DNA of 64,000 nt from Trypanosoma brucei gambiense DAL972 (Eukaryota > Euglenozoa > Kinetoplastea > Trypanosomatida > Trypanosomatidae). Below are positions 61,179-64,000 of this stretch, in pieces. The stretch covers positions 682,001 through 746,000 of the forward strand of contig NC_026742.1 of NCBI RefSeq assembly GCF_000210295.1. Reading direction: 5' to 3'. The notes under the pieces are model-generated. The model saw nothing but the letters and a program-made list of their open reading frames with translations, ran no database searches and was not told where the DNA came from. The translations under genes and the position numbers were made by a program. Within the stretch, counting starts at the first letter, position 1, and each line of letters begins with the position of its first letter.

Positions 61179-61866
61179 GGTTCTTTCCTTTCTTTCATAC
61201 ATTTCCCCTCTTAATTTTCTTCTTTGTTGACCTTTTTGCTTTATTTGCTGCTGATATCATTGTTATGGTCTTTTTTAAAATTTTGGAAACGTAATTAGGT
61301 GATGATTGCCTTTGCTTCCGGTGGCTCCACTACTTGCTGAGTGACTTGATTGTTGTTACTTGTATTTTTTAAAAAAATGTGTTGGAAGATGCGTATGCGT
61401 GTATGTGCATGTGTTCTTCACTGTAGCACCATGCTGGTCTACTCCGCATAATTCTACGTTGGGGGAAGAATTTGAGGCACGTGAAAGAATTTGTGAAGTT
61501 ATTGGTGTGTACAAGTAAAAGGATTCAGAACAGGGGCCTGTATGGGGGGGGGGGTGAACGCGTGTCCACGCCACTGTTGCCGAAGTGTCTGCCCTGCTCT
61601 TCTACCAAATTTCCTGAATCGTATTTGTGTCGAACTGCTGTACGCAACTGTTCCGATTGCGCTTTTCGAATCCTCTCTTGTTAGTGTGTCTGATGTAGAA
61701 CTATTCCATTGTTTTGTTGCTAACATATTATTATTATTATTTTTGCGATTTGTCATATATACGAAATTTTTTTCTTTTCATGCTTCTCCTCTGGTACGGG
61801 TAAGGGCACTAGGCAAGTGCAAGACCATTGCAAGTGGCATTTCAGGTTTGCGACTCGCAGTGGGCT
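61179..61866 (+). promoter_or_regulatory. Spacer between arginine kinase copy 2 and the unknown gene
   Basis: Equivalent of 57543-58234, nearly identical, with an 11-G run at 61544-61554. No gene. Confidence 0.45.
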
Positions 61867-63393
61867 ATGTTTTGTTGCACCTTCACTCAAGCCTGCCGTG
61901 CCCAACCTGGTGGCGTACCCCGACTAGATGTGAGTACTGTCAAAAGAATGTTCCCTCCAGCGCAGGTAGCGCAATGGCCGCCGGGATATCTTCCGGCGTG
62001 TGGCGTCGCACACTTCCTGAGCCCCGATGGCGTCCCACTTGCTGATGTGATTGATTGCCACCGCGACATGAGGGCAGACCGCCGTTGCCAGCTTCAGCGG
62101 GATTTTGCTGCAGATTATACGATGTGGTGCCGGGCAACATTAATGGACTTTGTACGTCGCCTTAACGAGAGGGACCGACGTCGCATGAAGCGTTTTTGTA
62201 TGCGCGACCGAACTATGCATGATGCTGAAGTGCGCGAGTTGCTCGGTCTTGCCCCATACGTAGCCCCACGAGCACAACCGTCGCAGGAAACTGTCGGTAC
62301 TAGCGCGGCACCCAAATGGGGGAGTTGTTACGAATTCACCCCTTTTGCTGTGACACAAGGTCACGCCATGCTTCCCGTGTCGCAGTGCAACGGGCCGGAC
62401 GCACGCATGTACTTATCAACATTCCCACAGATAAGAAACATCATGCATACAGAGTTCGACAGCATGGGGCCCGCACGTGCCATAGCACTTCTCTCCGGTG
62501 ATGATTTCTTTCCGACAGCTGAGTGCCTTCAGGAACTGGTGTTGTACCTCCGGAGCCGGGTGGGCGAAATTATCGCTGCGGAAAAGGCGTTTCGCGGTTC
62601 CTCCCTGTCCACTGAGCGCGGTAGGGATGCCAATGATGGAGACCAGCATGAGGCCGATGCCGGTCAACCGTTCTCTCTTGATACACCTGTTGTTTCTTTT
62701 TTTGGTAACGGGCGTCTGGCGTGGTTATTAAACAACAGCGGCCTCCTCCCTTTCCCTGTGGTGCCTGTGCAACCTCCCGAGTACGCCGCGAGAAGACAGC
62801 GCCGCAACAAACATTTGCTCTCCCGTGATGGGTTTGTTTCAGAATTATTTGGGCATGGAGTACTTCCTGAAAGCTTCACTACCGTGTTTCCTTGCGAGAC
62901 AATCACCGTCCCTGATGCCCTTCGCAAGTACCGCCCGTGTGTTGTGCTTGTGGAGCCGCATGTCGATAGGGACTGGTTGTGCGATCTCCGCGGGTTTTAT
63001 ACAACGAGGGAGGTGGTGTTGCTCGGGTCCGTAGACTCGCCAGCGATGTGCTCGTTTGGTTTTCCTTTTTTGTCTTTCGGCGTTATGGCCGGGCCCACTA
63101 CCTATTGGGCATACAATGAGGCATTACAACGAGTGTCAGCAGCCGAGAGAATTCAAATGCCTGTGGATCCACCACACGTGTCACAGGGCTATGCGCGCCG
63201 TCCAATCGACAATATATCGTCCTACCTGATTTCTCCAAACGACTGCTATGCGTTCAGCTACCAGCATCGATGTCTTTCCTTCATTCGCAAGGAATGCCCT
63301 ATTTCCAGAGGGCGGTACACAGAAGCAGTATGCAACACGTCACCAGAGCTTTGTCCCTCGAATATGGTTGCCGGTGAGAAGCACCAAATATGA
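61867..63393 (+). CDS. Conserved unknown protein paired with arginine kinase, copy 2 (intact)
   Basis: 508 residues from ATG 61867; the TTG at 61828 is not a start. A later ATG in the same frame (VKRMFPP, nt 61948) is an alternative start. Features: an Arg-rich helical region (RATLMDFVRRLNERDRRRMKRF), then VVSFFGNGRLAWLLNNSGLL, a strand-glycine-helix pattern that could be a nucleotide or S-adenosylmethionine-binding Rossmann start. CVVLVEPHVDRDWLCDLRG and EVVLLGSVDSPAMCSFGFPF follow, with acids at strand ends as in methyltransferase-like folds. Fourteen or more cysteines. No signal peptide. I do not recognise the family; the methyltransferase idea is weak inference. It is co-amplified with arginine kinase, which implies a dosage link or passive carriage. 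Confidence 0.75.
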   Translation: MFCCTFTQACRAQPGGVPRLDVSTVKRMFPPAQVAQWPPGYLPACGVAHFLSPDGVPLADVIDCHRDMRADRRCQLQRDFAADYTMWCRATLMDFVRRLNERDRRRMKRFCMRDRTMHDAEVRELLGLAPYVAPRAQPSQETVGTSAAPKWGSCYEFTPFAVTQGHAMLPVSQCNGPDARMYLSTFPQIRNIMHTEFDSMGPARAIALLSGDDFFPTAECLQELVLYLRSRVGEIIAAEKAFRGSSLSTERGRDANDGDQHEADAGQPFSLDTPVVSFFGNGRLAWLLNNSGLLPFPVVPVQPPEYAARRQRRNKHLLSRDGFVSELFGHGVLPESFTTVFPCETITVPDALRKYRPCVVLVEPHVDRDWLCDLRGFYTTREVVLLGSVDSPAMCSFGFPFLSFGVMAGPTTYWAYNEALQRVSAAERIQMPVDPPHVSQGYARRPIDNISSYLISPNDCYAFSYQHRCLSFIRKECPISRGRYTEAVCNTSPELCPSNMVAGEKHQI

Positions 63394-63816
63394 GTTTCAC
63401 GGGGCATCAAAACTATAAAACACCAAAAAGTATCGACTTTTCATTAGCCCCTCTCCCAGTAATCCGTGCATTTTTTTTTTTGATACACCTATCAATTAAT
63501 GCGTGTTTCCGGTACCACATCGGGTGACAGTCATCGAAAAAACTGGCGATGCAAGTGACGAGATATTCTTCATTCACCGGCCGTACCCAAAGCGATTAAA
63601 GAAAAGAAGTTATAGCGGCAATGTGGCAAAAAAAAAAACAACAGCTAAAGTTTAGAAAGCACAAAAAAAATTAACCAGTGCACGCTGAAAAGTGTGGATT
63701 AACTTAACGTTTGTTCAGCGCGTATGTTCCCTCCTTTTCCTACTGCAACGCCACCGTTTTTATTAGTTTCTACGAAAAGCTAACAAATATCTACCAAACA
63801 AGAAAAAAAATTAAAG
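63394..63816 (+). promoter_or_regulatory. Spacer before the third arginine kinase copy
   Basis: Near-identical copy of 59643-60065, with the same pyrimidine tract and AG sites. No gene. Confidence 0.5.
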
Positions 63817-64000
63817 ATGGCTACCCGCGACGTCGCTGCCGAGTTGGAAAAGGCCTTTGCGAAACTGCAGGCTGCAAAGGACTGCCACTCGCTGTTGAGG
63901 AATATCTGACAAGTGATGTCTTCAAGAAGCTAAAGGACAAGAAGACGAAGTTGGGTGCTACCTTACTTGATGTCATTCAACCTGGTGTACGAACCTCGAT
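63817..64000 (+). CDS. AK: Arginine kinase, partial third copy at the window edge
   Basis: Starts ATG 63817 with the same first residues (MATRDVAAE). One base is missing near 63898 (TTGAGGAATATC for TTGAAGAAATATC), giving an early stop at TGA 63907-63909. Further mismatches follow in the last 30 bases (CAACCTGG for CAATCTGG, GTACGAACC for GTACAGAACC). Clustered errors at the very end point to poor sequence quality rather than a true pseudogene. The array probably continues to the right. Confidence 0.7.

Larger units (their letters stand above)
60037..63787 (+). repeat. Arginine kinase / unknown-gene tandem repeat, unit 2 (complete)
   Basis: 3751-bp complete unit containing one arginine kinase and one copy of the unknown gene, both intact. 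Confidence 0.93.

Noticed and set aside
1..64000. CRISPR arrays, bacterial operons, Shine-Dalgarno sites, rho-independent terminators
   Set aside because: None present; sequence is a eukaryotic (kinetoplastid) nuclear gene cluster and its repeats are microsatellites or gene arrays.

Overview
The window is nuclear DNA of a kinetoplastid, almost certainly the Trypanosoma brucei group. The gene order (tandem tryparedoxin peroxidases, solanesyl-diphosphate synthase, glutamate dehydrogenase, arginine kinase array) recalls T. brucei chromosome 9; this is from memory and was not checked. Supporting signs: every convincing gene is intron-less and on the + strand, as in a polycistronic directional gene cluster. 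Intergenic regions are AT-rich, with long pyrimidine tracts followed by AG (trans-splice acceptors) and many (AT)n and (TG)n microsatellites. No bacterial ribosome binding sites, operators, tRNA, rRNA or CRISPR were seen, and no mobile element could be confirmed.

Layout. 1-2447: left-truncated coiled-coil protein. 3005-4042: divergent TFIIB. 4595-5857: nucleosome assembly protein. 6884-7483 and 9138-9737: two cytosolic tryparedoxin peroxidases, identical in protein, flanking a small membrane-type ORF (8266-8616). 10811-12187: SNW/SKIP splicing factor. 12763-13842: solanesyl-diphosphate synthase. 14507-17485: large NAD-type glutamate dehydrogenase. 19887-20453: C-terminal half of a split succinate dehydrogenase iron-sulfur subunit. 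21616-23484: RAD9 checkpoint clamp subunit. 24011-25174: UBA5, the UFM1-activating enzyme. 25816-26637: ERV1 sulfhydryl oxidase. 27603-28247: ribosomal protein S3.

28296 to about 41406 is a tandem array of five units of about 2.73 kb. Each carries one gene for an NLI-interacting-factor/SCP-type (DxDxT) phosphatase-like protein. Four copies are intact. The second unit is broken by an assembly gap and about 620 bp of unrelated DNA. The intact copies fall into two types that differ only in a 15-bp block at the HAD motif IV. Downstream are a divergent MAP65/Ase1/PRC1-like protein (41424-44378), an EF-hand protein (44970-45443) with a telomere-like G-rich tract just after its stop, a PP2A/PP4 A-subunit-like HEAT protein (47159-49534) and an NHL-propeller protein (50137-53574).

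54028 to the right edge is the arginine kinase locus. A first isoform has unique N- and C-terminal ends (probably flagellar). It is followed by a tandem repeat of [arginine kinase ending in SNL, plus a 508-residue conserved unknown]. The repeat contains one 100-N gap and ends in a low-quality partial copy at the window edge.

Functionally the window is mostly housekeeping: transcription and splicing (TFIIB, SNW), chromatin (NAP), genome integrity (RAD9), translation (RPS3), redox (TXNPx, ERV1), mitochondrial energy metabolism (GDH, SDH, ubiquinone side chain) and phosphagen buffering (arginine kinase). Genes are co-transcribed but not functionally grouped. Abundance is raised by gene duplication and probably set by untranslated regions rather than by promoters.
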